DNA of 64,000 nt from Isochrysis galbana (Eukaryota > Haptophyta > Isochrysidales > Isochrysidaceae). The stretch covers positions 9,972,709 through 10,036,708 of the forward strand of contig CM030932.1 in assembly GCA_018136815.1 (NCBI GenBank), in the 5' to 3' direction. How positions within the stretch are numbered: position 1 is the stretch's first letter; the number at the start of each line of letters is the position of its first letter. Below are positions 9,319-19,759 of the stretch, one piece after another. A program made the translations under genes and the position numbers. A model generated the notes under the pieces. It saw only the letters and a list, made by a program, of their open reading frames with translations. It did not search any database and had not been told where the DNA came from.

Positions 9319-10064
9319 GCCTCCTCTCCCAGCCCCCCGCAGCCACGACGCCCCAACGGGGCCGCCCCAAGCCGCCGGAGCCGAAGCGCTCGCAGGCCTC
9401 CGCACCGCCCGACAACGACGTCGAGATGGCGCCGCCATCCTCGCCTCCCATGCAGCCACAGAAGCAAGGAACAGGCAAAGCCCTGTTCCCTGCAGACCAG
9501 CACAACCAGAGCCAGGCTCAGAACACCAGCGCCGCCGTGCAGCCACCCACTCAAGGACTTTCCATGGGGTGTGGCTGCCACACCCATGGCGGTAACTCCT
9601 ACCATCTGTGCACCCCTCGGGGGCGGGCACATGACACAACAAACAATTCTTGGAGTCTTTGCTCCCTCCAACCAACAACCAAATCCTACACCCAAATCGT
9701 ATGCGCAAGCCGCGCATGGACACAAGGGGAAAGAGCCACACAGGCAAGCTCAGCAGCCACCAGCCCAACAGCCACAACCACAGTCGCGCAAGCGGGCCGA
9801 CCCACAGTCGGACCCGATGCCGACTCCCAACAACAACACCTCATTCGCCTCCCCTCCAGAGCAACTGGATCATTTCGGCTACTTTTGGGTCTTCGAGTAC
9901 CTCCGGGTTGATGCGAGCCTCCAGCTCAGTCGCCCTTCGAGGGGAAGTCGTCGAGAAAGTCGCGTCGGACGTCGGCCCTCCGCAACAGTGATTTCAGCAG
10001 GCTTGTTGTTTCTTGTTTGCTGTTTGCGCGTCTTTCTGGTTACGCATCATTGTGGCTGTGGGAG

Positions 10065-10806
10065 GGTGGCGTCCAAGCCCAAGCCTTCGAGCTTGGAGAA
10101 AAGGTACTTCATATAGGTTGCTACATCCTCGCTTTTGATGTCCTTCTTGTCTTCAGCTAGCTGCGCTAGCTGTATGAAGAAGGGGGTGTCGTCCGGTTCC
10201 TCCTCCTCATCATGAGGAGGTGAGGCAAATTGTGTGGTGTTGTTTTGAGGCGGATCTGGTTCCGATTGTGGATCCGCCCGCTTGCGCGAGGGCGGCGGGT
10301 TATGCTTAGCTTGTTGAGGTGGGGCTTGCCTTGCTTCTTGAGGGAGTTTCCCTTTGGGGCCGGCCGCCTCAGCGTAGGACTTCTGTGTACTGCTGTTGGA
10401 GGGGTTAGAAGCCGTAAAGGCCCCAAGAATTGTTTGTTGTGTGAAGTTCCCGCCCACGAGGGGTGCACTGGTGGTAGGAGTTGCCACCATGGGGGTGGCA
10501 GCAAGGCTGCCACCCACCATGGGGAGTCCTTGTTGTACTCGCAAGCCAGTCGGAGCAGGCGGCAGAGCCAGGGACTGGCTCTGCTGGTCTGCAGGGAACA
10601 GGGCTCTCCCTGTTCCCTGCTTCTGTGCCTGGTGGGGAGGCGAGGGAGGCAGGATCATGTCGACGTCGCTGTCGGTGAGGGGAGCGGCCTGCGAGCGCTT
10701 CGGCTCCGGCGGCTTGGGGCGGCCCCTGTGGGGCGTCGTGGCGGCGGGGGGCTGGGGATCAGGAGCGGTCGGCGCGCGCTCCATCGCTCGAACTATAACA
10801 ATAGTT
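10065..10806 (-). mobile_element. LINE family A head and ORF1 part
   Basis: The hairpin AACTAT-TGTT-ATAGTT (10806-10791) precedes the minus-strand ATG at 10784. The frame stays open for 245 residues: proline-rich front, then the acidic DDTPFFIQLAQLAEDKKDIK segment, matching ORF1 at 22395 to about residue 240. It then departs from the family at about 10065 and is closed at 10047. The rest of the element is absent. It converges with the family A copy ending at 9860. Confidence 0.75.
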
Positions 10807-11323
10807 TGTAGTGATACTCATGTACATATCGATGTCAATCGCAATCCGTGTCGATGATCATAAAATGTGTAGAGAAGCACATTTCGTGGAGGGTATGAGC
10901 TGGTAGAGCTCATGCCTCCGTCACTAGTACGTTGTGCATGCCTTGCATGAAGCATGAAGGGCATCAGTAAAATATACCGGAGGGGGCCCGAATACTTTTT
11001 AGCGCTTGGTCTTCAGAGGCTTAAAATTGGCCATTTTTCAAAAATTTTGCCGGAGGACCCCCCTTTTTTTGCTGATCTCTCATACCAGAACCTATAGAAA
11101 GCTTATTTAGGCCTCCATTTGCCCATTACCGATTTCGCCCTCCGCACCCCCCTAGTGAGTGACCGGGCTACAGCAAGCGCTACTATATAGCAAATATGTA
11201 CAGTCCGTGTCTGCTATACACGAGCACCTCGTATTCACTCCAATGGTTCTTTTTATAGATGTTGCAGTGGACGTATGGATGTATGGCCATTCAGCATTTT
11301 GCTAATCTAGGAGTAGTTGCAAG
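10807..11323. other. Non-coding interval upstream of the ABA4-like gene
   Basis: No gene is supported. It probably holds the promoter of the plus-strand gene at 11324. There are no recognised repeats after the LINE head. Confidence 0.4.
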
Positions 11324-12151
11324 TTGTCATGTCATACCTTGTTGCGCATCGCCACTTCGTGGACTCTTCGCCTTCGGGTTTCGCGGGAGATGTCGCTTGT
11401 CGGCCTTGTCTCTGCGCTCGTGCTGGGCCTGTCGGTGCAGCCGGCGTCGTTGGGCGCGGCAAGACCTCTTTCGTGGAAGGGCACGCCGTCGCGCGCGCCC
11501 GCGCCATACGCCCTCTCCTCCGGCGAGCTCATCGACGGCGCTGTCAAGGTGGCGACGTTTGCGCCGCAGCCGCTCTGGCTCCTCATGATTGCTCTCCCTC
11601 GCTCCCAGCTGACGCGCGCAGTGATGGGCCCCCTCGGGCCGGTTTTGGGGCTCGCGCTCGTTCATCTTGCGATCGTATTTACTGCTGCCTCCGTAGAAGA
11701 TGGCACTGCGCCAATCACCATCTTCTTTGACGTGTTTGATCCAGCGCAGAACCCACTCGATGGGATGGAGCGTCTCTTCGCATTCCGGAACTTTGTGGCT
11801 GAAGAATGGCCGCACGTGCTGATTTGGGACCTTTTTGTTGGACGTGCCATCTGGATCGACGGCGTCAGTCGTGGCCTCCCAATCTGGCTCACTGCGCCTG
11901 CGATCACCCTTACCAATTTTATTGGCCCACCAGGTACATGAGCTCGAATCCTGGGGACACTCGCTGGCCATCGTGGGCACCCAACACTGGGACTGGCCCC
12001 TATCGCACGCATGCTTCCACTCGCACCTACTCAGCCTCATGCCCATGCCTTCGACCGCTCAGGGCTCCTTTTGCACACGTTTCTCTTGCTCGCTAGTGGA
12101 AGAGGCCTGCCACAGCTCGGCTCGCTTCCAGAAGAGGACGAGGAGCCATGA
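11324..12151 (+). CDS. ABA4-like (DUF4281) carotenoid-pathway membrane protein
   Basis: Two exons (11324-11933 and 12063-12151) join in phase over a GT-AG intron to give about 232 residues; an in-frame ATG at 11390 (MSLVGLVSALVLG) is the likelier start. ABA4 features are in order: FAPQPLWLLMIALPRSQLT, PVLGLALVHLAIVF, FFDVFDP, GMERLFAFRNFVAEEWPHV, the conserved WDLFVGRAIWIDGVSRGLP, and TNFIGPPG running into GLLLHTFLLA in exon 2. ABA4 proteins are plastid membrane proteins needed for neoxanthin formation in plants and are found widely in algae. The hydrophobic N-terminus fits a signal-plus-plastid leader. Its exact reaction here is inferred from the family only. Confidence 0.85.
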
Positions 12152-13130
12152 ATACCGTGCCGAGCACACTCAGGACGAGCGACCCCATGTCCCACAGTCA
12201 ACCCTCAGGGCGGCGGCACCATTTCTTGCACGTGTAAATCGTGTCTCGATTCGTGCGAGCCGTGCTCCCGTTGTGGTTATGCTTGACTAAAAGGCACACC
12301 TTTGTGCCCCGCTGTTGTGTCTCATTCTTGCTTGATGCTCCGTTTCGGGCCGCGCAGAGAAAGCAACGCGCGGCAGCCACGTGCCACATGTTGCCTTGCA
12401 AATTTTCACGCGTCCTTGCTTATCCAGGGTTTCAGTGAGTAGTTGTGCTCGTCCGGAGTCATGGAGTGAGGGAGTAGGTGCGCAGGGGATGTGGTGTGCC
12501 AGCTATGTGGGCTCCATTATTGGAACCCCGTCTTCCGGGGCCCCTGCAGGTGTGTTCGTTTGCTGAATTCATTGTACGGTTCTTTCGTGGATTGTGGCTT
12601 GTGTCCCCAACCCCGCTATCGCCCACAAACTCTACCCACATTCTGCTCGGGATCCGCATGCCCACCATGGTTGGCTGCGCACATAGTGCAAGTGCACACG
12701 CACTGGCAGAAGAATCCCTTTGAAGTTGCCGGCTACTAGCCATGGCTACTGCTACACTAAACATTGCTGCTAGCACGTTGCATGCTGCCCCTTAAACCCG
12801 AAAGGGGGGAATCGCCGCATCGCCGCCATCCGCCATCCGCCGTCGCCCTTGCCCTTACCCCTCGCCCTCGCTCACTCCCCTTTCCTCTCCCCCCTCCCCC
12901 TAGTTCCTTGGTCTTCCATTTCGGGGGGTGCGGCCCATGTGCACTACTTTGTACTTTGGGCGCAAGGTCGCGTATCCGTGTACCCTAGACCCTAGGAGCA
13001 CTGTAGCTGTTCTTTTTTCTGTCGGAGTGCGAGAAGTTGTCCTTTTCTTTTCTTTTCTTTTCTTTTCTTTTTTGGGGAGGAGGGAGTCCGCCCCCCCCCC
13101 CCGCCACCCCTCGGCGGCGCCGGCCGCGCG
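12152..13130. other. Non-coding interval with TTTTC microsatellite
   Basis: It contains (TTTTC)n at about 13042-13073 and C-rich tracts just before the next start. A frame at 12491-12739 is cysteine-rich (CQLCGLHYWNPVF) but shows no domain I can defend. The 3' end is the likely 5' UTR of the receptor kinase. Confidence 0.4.
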
Positions 13131-16100
13131 ATGGAAGGGCACTGCGCGGCGCTTCCCGACGCCCCGCCGTCCAGCTGCATCTGCAGGCCTCTGAGCCCTT
13201 TCGCTGGGATATGGTTCGAGCACGGGATCCTCGGCCTCGTCCAGCTTGCCAAGGCCACCTATCTCTTCTGCTGGCTTCGCCTCGTACAGAGGAGAACGGC
13301 CGCGGGAGAAGAGAAGAGCTCTTCACTGCTTGTGCTGCCCGTCTACGCGACCTTCCTGCGCGTGGAGGCGTGCATGTGCGTGGTGTGGGGTGGTTTCTTC
13401 CTCCTCGAGGCCACTCTTGACCAGCTCAATGGTCTGGGCACCGGCGGGATGACTGCGCTCCAGCTGGCGAGGTACCTCTCATCGTTTAGCTGGGCGCTCT
13501 GTGGCGAGGGCATCTTCCTCTTCCTGACGCTGCGCTCGGCCGGGACAGACTCGCTGCACACTGCGGTGCGCGCCGCAGCGCTCTGGGCGAGTGCGCTCAT
13601 CGCGGCCGCTGGGACGCTCTGGATCAATTGGGCCGGCTGCTCGGCTGCGCCAGACGCTCTGCCACTCCAGCTGCTATGGGTTGGCGCGTGGGTGCCCTAC
13701 TGGATCAGGCTCTGTGTGATGCTGGCCGGCTATCCCGCCTCGGCCTTATTCCTCGTATTGACGAGGCCCCAACAGGCGTGGGAACGCGGCGCGCTTCACC
13801 TTGCCGCCTTCAACTTTCTACAGGTCAGGTTGGCCCGCCTGCGACCGCACGGCTCCGCGTGTTGCGCACAAGGTGGGGCCGAGCTGAATACACGGTGGGG
13901 CTGCTCGCTTGCCGGCCGATCAGGCGCGACCGCAGAGACAGGCGCAATTCCCTGCTTAAGCCCGTACTAACGATCTCGTCTCGTAGGCTGCGCTCTTCTT
14001 GGCTCCGAAGCTTATGTTTGGTGTGTTTACTTCCTCCTGGCTTGTGTCAGACGCCATCGCCGTGCCGCTCACGTGGATGGCCTACGTTCCATTTCTCATC
14101 TTCGTGCTCGAGCGTGACTCGCGCTACTGGGCGAGATGTGGGTTTTCTGCATGCGTGCTAGGCCTAATCGGCGAGGGTGAGCAGGCCGGCCTGAAAGGAA
14201 GGCTCCGCGCAGGGCAGGACGCGTCCACCGCCGCATGCCGCTGATGCCCCCCCCCTTCTAACCCGTGGTAGGCGCCGAGGATGCTGGCAGGATCGCCGCC
14301 CATAGAGTGCCCTTGCTACGCGAACGGGCGTCCGTGGGCGTGACGGCGGGCGATGCGCGCAAGGGCATGCCTCGCTTCATGATTATAGAGCCTTCAATGT
14401 TGCATTGGGGCAAGCCCATTGGCCGCGGCTCGTCGTCCATTGTCTCAACCGCAACGTTGTACGGAGAGCCAGTGGCAGTCAAGCAAATGGAGGTGTGCGC
14501 CCAGGGAAGTCTGCTGCGAGCACCGCGACCCTCAAGGTACTGCATGGAGTGAGTCTTCCCGATGAACCGGACGTGGTGCATGGTCATAAGCGGTCCGTCT
14601 TGGCTTCGCAGGTCTCCCAGTTGACTCGAGAGTTCGCGGCGATGTTCTTGACTGAGGCGGAGTGCCTCTCACATTGCGTTCACCCAAACGTGGTCCGCTT
14701 CGTCGGCGGCTGCGTTGCACCTCCGCTCGTCTGCCTGGTGATGGAGCTTTGTGAATCGTCCGTCCACAGGTGAGGCCTTGGCCAAGCGAAAATCGCCTCG
14801 TGGTCATGCATGGTGCGATCCGCCGGCGAGCCTGCGCTTCAAGTTCTAATCGGACCTAGCCGCTACGGTGGCCCGGTGTTCCCTCTCCTTCACCCTCTTG
14901 CGTCATCTCTCTTTGCACAGGCTCATCCACCCGCGGCACACCGGCCTCACCGCGTCGGCCACGTTACACTCTCCACTGCCGCCGGCCCTCATCGCATCCA
15001 TTCTTGCCGGGGTGGTCGCGGGAATGACCTTCTTGCACGATGCGATGGGCATATGGCATGGAGATCTCAAGCCTCTAAACATGCTCCTATCCGATGCCGG
15101 TGTGGTCAAGCTGTGCGACTTTGGGTGCTCGAGGCTGTTGCAGCAAGAGGCCGCCGATCTCTCCGAGGTGTGGACTTGCCCAACGGAGAGTTGGGGGAAG
15201 GATTGACGGGAAATGGAATGGGGCACAGCATCTGCGCGCACGACGCGGACCAGGGGCGGTCAAGTTGACCTGGATTGCTGCCGCTGCCTCTCTCATGGCT
15301 CAGTTCGTATCATGCCGTCCTCTGCACAGGTTGGCACACTGCCCTACATGGCGCCTGAACTTCTCGTCTCAGGAGGATTGGGCGCAGACATTGGCGGTAG
15401 CGGTACACGCGTCGGCGGGTGGGCGAGCAGTCTGGGCGCGTCGCAACGGTACGGCTCTCAACGCTGGACCCAACCACGGACGCAGCCGCGGACACAGCCG
15501 CAGCGCGGAGCCAGCGGTGGGCGCGCGAAGACTCAAGGAGCCTCGATGCCTCGTGAGACGCACAGCACCGAGGCAGATTCTGCTGATATATTCTCGTTTG
15601 GAGTGTGCGTGTGGGAAATGTACACTCGATCTTACCCATGGCGGGCCTTACTTGAGGCTGGGCGGACGGACGAGCTCAGGGTAAGTTACGCTCCCTGCGT
15701 CTCCCATGGCCACCATTCGCTTGATTTCAACTTGAGGGTGACACTGGACTCGCCGCAGTCCGTCATGCGAGCGCAACTGACCCCCTACACCCGTCCCCTT
15801 CTTTTTGCAGTTGAGAGTGGGCCGTCACGCTGAGCGGCTGAATATTTCCTGTCTACCCCCGGCTGTTCGCACACTAGTCGAGGCATGCTTTCGCGCCTCG
15901 CCCGCTGATCGCCCCGCCTTCAGAGAAATTCAGCGTATCGGTGTCGAGAAGCTAGTCTTTGGCTCAGCGATCGCGGAACATAAGTTGCGAGTGGCCGTCG
16001 GATTTGGACGGCTCATGCACGTGCTCAAGCCACCTCTTGACCAACCAACATCCCCGGGCGCTATGCTCCAAGGCGGTGCCGAAGGTGGTACCACGACCTC

Positions 16101-16488
16101 TCCTATGAGCCCTCGCAGTGACGCTTTCTTGCCGGTTGACCCCAATTCGACACACTCAAATGTCGTCGGTTGTGCCCCTTTGGAGATCGAAGGTGCTTCG
16201 CGTATCTCGTATGAGGTCCCTATGCATAATGGTGCCAGCCTCACCACCTCCACCGAGTCGAGCCTGTACTCCGAGGCAGCCCAGCTCTCGCCACCTCATT
16301 CACGAACGATCACCCCACCTGCCGATCCACCGCACGCAACGCCACGACCAGCATCCGCTTCTGCACCTCTGCGGACGGGCGGTGAGGTGTGGGCTAGTCC
16401 GTCAGGGGCTCACCGGACGGGACGCACTGAGACGTCTGGTCCTCCTGTTTCATTGCTTATACCCGGAAGGTCGCGTGAGGCGCCATGA
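13131..16488 (+). CDS. Seven-helix receptor fused to a TKL-type protein kinase
   Basis: Seven exons (13131-13823, 13987-14176, 14272-14492, 14612-14769, 14921-15167, 15330-15680, 15811-16488) join with consistent phases at GT-AG introns and give 845 residues. Residues 24 to about 280 hold about seven hydrophobic segments, including LLVLPVYATFLRV, YLSSFSWALCGEGIFLFLTL, LWASALIAAAGTLWINW and LTWMAYVPFLIFVLE. The kinase follows: GRGSSSIVS (about 345), VAVK lysine (about 365), TEAECLSHCVHPN, HGDLKPLN (Asp about 469), CDFG (about 487), GTLPYMAPE (about 513) and DIFSFGVCVWEMY. HGD in place of HRD and the overall motifs point to the TKL group. About 65 residues rich in Gln, Thr and Arg are inserted after APE. 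The last 160 residues are Ser/Pro-rich. No cysteine-rich ectodomain is present. Confidence 0.85.
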
Positions 16489-16907
16489 GGACGAGGATTG
16501 CGCAGGATTCCATCGAGCCGCGCAAATAGGATGCGCCGCACGCATCGAGGATTGATTGTCCACTGCGTCTTGCGCGCAGTCATGCCGACTACCTCGGTGC
16601 GTTCCTTTTCTCCATGGATGTGCCGCTTGCGGCTATTGGGCAGCTCGACTTCTCGGAGTCGGTGCGTTGACACAATGTCGCGGAGGACCACGCGTGCAGC
16701 AATGCCCTCCTATGTTTGATTACAGCGCCCTCATTCGTATTTGTGTGTGCCTGTGCAAAACATTCACGCAACACTCGGTGAAGCCAACACATGCACTCGA
16801 ATTTGTATGCGTGCTCATGGAACGAAAAAGCATGAACAACTACCATGCACCACTAGAGGTGAGGACAGTAAAAATCGGGTTCTCATGGCAAAAAATGCAT
16901 GGATGAC
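16489..16907. other. Non-coding interval downstream of the receptor kinase
   Basis: The likely 3' UTR and spacer; no gene or repeat recognised up to the target duplication at 16908. Confidence 0.4.
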
Positions 16908-17059
16908 CTCCATATGCCCTAACTAGAAAAAAATCTTCTTAAAAATTCCCGCTACGTACACGGCGTGAGGCAGCTTGCTAGTGTACCTCCCTACTACCCA
17001 ACCTTAACCCCTAAACAACCCCCTTCCCCTTCCCCAGTTCCCTCTCTGGCGGAGAAGCT

Positions 17060-17115
17060 AGGTCGTTTGCCTTCATTTGGTACCCCTCGTTTCCAAATAC
17101 GCGATGCGCCGGTAT
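17060..17115 (+). repeat. R1 element end, copy 2
   Basis: AGGTCGTTTGCC and the following block to ATGCGCCGG is nearly identical to the copies at 5120 and 41576. It interrupts the LINE 3' UTR right after GCGGAGAAGCT; in the uninterrupted copies that sequence continues with GGTTCCGGGG. The site is about 140 bp beyond the stop codon of the minus-strand temptin-b561 gene. Confidence 0.75.
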
Positions 17116-17199
17116 AAAAGAAATCCCCTCCCGTGGGGACTCTCACCCTACCATGAGCCCCCCCGCGAGCACCCCCAAGGAGAGGCCCAGGAGCACCCC

Positions 17200-18249
17200 T
17201 TACGCGACGAGAACGGCGTCGCCTTGGCTCGGCATGAGGGCGCGCCCCGAGAGGGCCTGGTAGACGCCCACGCCGAGCACGGCGTAGCCCGTCCCCTTGT
17301 GCGCGACCCGCCACACGGCGCGGCGTGCGGTGCGGGCGCCGGGCGTGCCGCGCACGAGCGCGTTGAGCGGCTGCAGCAGGGCGAGGGCGAAGGCGACGAT
17401 CCCGAGCGTGTGATGGGGGTGCGAGAAGTGGCGCCCTCGGGGCACCGACGCGACGGCGAGCGCGACGCCGGCGGCGGCCACCGCAAGGCCGCTTCCCTGA
17501 GAGATCGGGGGGGGGGGGGAGTGCGTTGTTGGGGTTTCCTCCCTTTTTGGGTGGGAGGGAGGGCCGATGGGGGGCGCGAGGAGGGAGAAACACACCTGCA
17601 CCACGCGATGCACACGGAGCCAGCGGCCGCCGGTGAGCCGGGAGCGCCAAGCGAGCGAGAAAAAGGCGCCCGAGGGGAGGAGCACGCCCCACGCGACGGA
17701 CATGAGCACACCGTGGGCGAGCAGCGGCAGGGTGGGCGGGGACGCGGAGGAAGGGGGCGAGGACACGGGGGAGGAAGGGGGCGAGGGCGCGGAGATAGGG
17801 GGCGAGGAGGAAGGGGGCGAGGGCGCGGAGCGATAGGGGGCGAGGACACGGGGGAGGAAGGGGGCGAGGGAGGGGTCGTACCCACCGCGAGCGGCGGCGG
17901 CGCGCAGACAGGCATGCTCCTCGAGGTCCTCGACGACTCGTCTCCCGCGAGCGAGATGTCGTCGGTAGAGAAGCCGAGCAGCTCGCCCTCGTCCACACCG
18001 ACGCTCCACACGCAGCAGGGGTCCCCCAGCTCCATCCCGTTGCTCTGCCCGTCGCTGTCCGTGTCCGCGAGGCAGAGAGAGGTGGTCCACGCCCTGCCTT
18101 CGTCGCGGAAGGCGAATCGGAAGGCGGCGTGCGTCGGGTTGTTGACCTTGTGCCCCGTGTCCTTGCCGTTGACGCGGCCGTTGGGCACGAGCCGCTCGTA
18201 GCTCTCATAGCCGACCCAAGGGACGACGGTCGCCAGTGGAAGCGGCATG
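17200..18249 (-). CDS. Temptin-like plus cytochrome b561-type membrane protein
   Basis: The first part (from about 18249) has the temptin pattern: WVGYESYERLVPNGRVNG, a glycine/histidine step, then CLADTDSDGQSNGMELGDPC with the paired cysteines. A long proline-rich stretch follows, coded by a GC-rich minisatellite, across which the reading frame shifts, so an intron or a frameshift lies there. The second part has cytochrome b561 helices: HGVLMSVAWGVLLPSGAFF, RVHRVVQ, then after a GT-AG intron (17595-17497, 99 nt) GRHFSHPHHTLGIVAF, LQPLNALVRG and WRVAHKGTGYAVLGVGVYQA, with the expected haem histidines. Such proteins are predicted transmembrane ferric or monodehydroascorbate reductases. No signal peptide is seen, so the first exon is probably missing. 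The gene sits inside a LINE. Confidence 0.65.
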
Positions 18250-18360
18250 CCTCTCTCGCTCTCCGCGCGCCCGCCCCAAAAAATATCTGACGAGCGAGGG
18301 GGGGGGGTTGCTCTCCGGCGGGGACGTCGTCTCGTCCGCTCTTTCGCGGAGACACGCCCT

Positions 18361-18542
18361 TCAAGAGGCGTTTCCCCGTTTACTCCGTATTTCCTTATAT
18401 TCTGAGTAAGCTTCATCGACTATGTGATTATATTCTTTGTTTAGATTAGAAATTTCACGAATAACTTTGCCGGCATATTCTTGAGAGTACTTACTGGCGG
18501 TCTCAATGAAGAATTTTAGCTTCTGTTGCAGTTCGGATGCCC
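18361..18542 (-). pseudogene. AT-rich coiled-coil coding fragment
   Basis: About 60 residues at the end of a minus-strand frame (LQQKLKFFIETASKYSQEYA, then NKEYNHIVDEAYSEYKEIRS) are strongly helical, and the DNA is far richer in A+T than its surroundings. The upstream part of the same frame is only minisatellite translation. It looks like the 3' end of a gene of the same AT-rich class as 5231-5776. Function unknown. Confidence 0.4.
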
Positions 18543-18554
18543 AGCGCCCGCCGC

Positions 18555-18765
18555 TCCCCTCCGGTATAGCTCCTCTGTTATCTCCCCTCCGGTATCTCCC
18601 CTCCGGTATCTCCCCCTCCGCGGTATCTCCCCTCCGCGGTATCTCCCCTCCGCGGTATCTCCCCTCCGGTATCTCCCCTCCGGTATCTCCCCTCCGCGGT
18701 ATCTCCCCTCCGGTATCTCCCCTCCGCGGTATCTCCCCTCCGGTATCTCCCCTCCGCGGTATGCC
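18555..18765. repeat. CTCCCCTCCGGTAT minisatellite
   Basis: About a dozen tandem units of 14-17 bp, CTCCCCTCC(GC)GGTAT, alternating between CCGGTAT and CCGCGGTAT forms. Translated frames across it are artefacts. Confidence 0.9.
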
Positions 18766-18789
18766 ACGCCGCCGAGCGTCGTCGTCACA

Positions 18790-19378
18790 GGCTAACAACC
18801 ATGTGCACCACCGGAGAAGCGAATTGTGTGGCTATGGGTGGAGTCGGCTTTGGGTCCGACTGTGGGTCCGCTCGCTTACGCGAGGGCGGCTGGGGCTGTT
18901 GGGAAGATGGAGGTGGAGCTTGCCTTGCTTCATGGGGGTGCTTTCCTTTGGGGCCGGCCGCCTCAGCGTATGACTTCTGTGCAGTGTTGTTGAGAGGGTT
19001 GGAAGCCGTAAAGGCCCCAAGAATTGTTTCTTGTGTGTAGTGCCCGCCCACGAGGGGTGCACTGCTGGTAGGAGTTGCCACCATGGGGGTGGCAGCCAGG
19101 CTGCCACCCACCATGGGGAGTCCTTGATGGGCCGACAGGCCAGTGGGGGCAGGCGGCAGAGCCAGAGTCTGGCCCTGCTGGTGTGCAAGGAACAGGGCCC
19201 TCCCTGTTCCCTGCTTCTGCGCCTGGTGGGGAGGCGAGGGTGGGAGGATCATATCGACGTCGCTGTCAGTCAGTGGGGCGGCCTGCGAGCGCTTCGGCTC
19301 CGGCGGCTTGGGGCGGCCCCTGTGGGGCGTCGTGACGGCGGGAGGCTGGGGATCGGGAGCGGTCGGCGCGCGCTCCAT
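18790..19378 (-). pseudogene. LINE family A ORF1, N-terminal part
   Basis: Starts MERAPTAPDPQPPAVTTPHR at 19378 and follows the full ORF1 through PPSPPHQAQKQGTGRALF and AEAAGPKGKHPHEA to TQFASP, about 196 residues, where family sequence stops. It is very close to the copy at 10784. It is the 5' part of the LINE flanked by 20-bp target duplications. Confidence 0.75.
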
Positions 19379-19604
19379 CGCTCGAACTATAACAATAGTT
19401 TTCTCTCCATATGCCCTAACTAGACGACCCTCCGAGTCTCAGCTCCCTATTCTTTCTCGCGCGCGCGCGCCGACGTGAAAAAATTCCCACTTTGCTTTGG
19501 CCCGGCGGTGTGCTGTTCTTGGTCTCCCGGCCGCAATTTTTTGCATGGTTGGGCATCATCAGTCGTGGTGAGAATGATGCACTAGCTAGATGGTTACTTG
19601 TGAC

Positions 19605-19702
19605 TTGATTGTTTATCCACATGTTCACTAGCACTCTGCCTCACGCCGCACATGTAGCGGGGGCTTTTAAGAAGATTTTTTTTTTGATTGTTTATCCACA
19701 TG
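19605..19702 (+). mobile_element. 60-bp LINE 3'-end insertion with 19-bp target duplications
   Basis: TTGATTGTTTATCCACATG occurs at 19605-19623 and 19684-19702. Between them are only the last 60 bases of the family A 3' UTR, from TTCACTAGCACTCTGCC to AAGAAGATTTTTT. This is a severely 5'-truncated retrotransposition event and fixes the true 3' end as oligo-T on the sense strand. Confidence 0.85.
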
Positions 19703-19759
19703 GCTATGGCCTGTACGCAGTGCACGCAGGTGCCCTATACTACAGACTAACACAGCGGG

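Larger units (their letters stand above)
8268..9860 (+). mobile_element. LINE family A head and ORF1 part, split by a DNA transposon
   Basis: The hairpin (8268-8288, with three extra bases in its loop) leads to ATG at 8294 (MERAPTAP). Family A sequence stops at about 8320 and resumes at about 9319 with the next ORF1 bases (PQRGRPKPPEPKRSQ), continuing to about 9858. The gap is exactly the TIR element 8321-9318. Small indels put the right part out of frame in places (for example after SMGCGC). Homology ends within ORF1, so the 3' end is missing. From 9860 to 10064 I see nothing recognisable. Confidence 0.75.
16908..19424 (-). mobile_element. LINE family A insertion with 20-bp target duplications and foreign interior
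   Basis: CTCCATATGCCCTAACTAGA occurs at 16908-16927 and 19405-19424. Between them, on the minus strand, lie a family A hairpin head (19400-19385), ORF1 codons 1 to about 196 (19378-18790), then non-LINE DNA, then the LINE 3' UTR (17059-16928) ending in oligo-T. Both true ends and the target duplications are therefore intact, while the middle is replaced by an R1 end, the temptin-b561 gene, an AT-rich coding fragment and a minisatellite. No second R1 end is visible at the ORF1 junction. Confidence 0.8.

Noticed and set aside
12491..12739. Cysteine-containing frame as a zinc-finger gene
   Set aside because: Cys spacing fits no known finger and there is no start or splice context.
17077..18201. 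374-residue plus-strand frame
   Set aside because: Antisense of the temptin-b561 gene and its minisatellite.
18516..18798. Repetitive frames (YRRGGEIPEG and SGISPPRYLP types)
   Set aside because: Translation of the 14-17 bp minisatellite.
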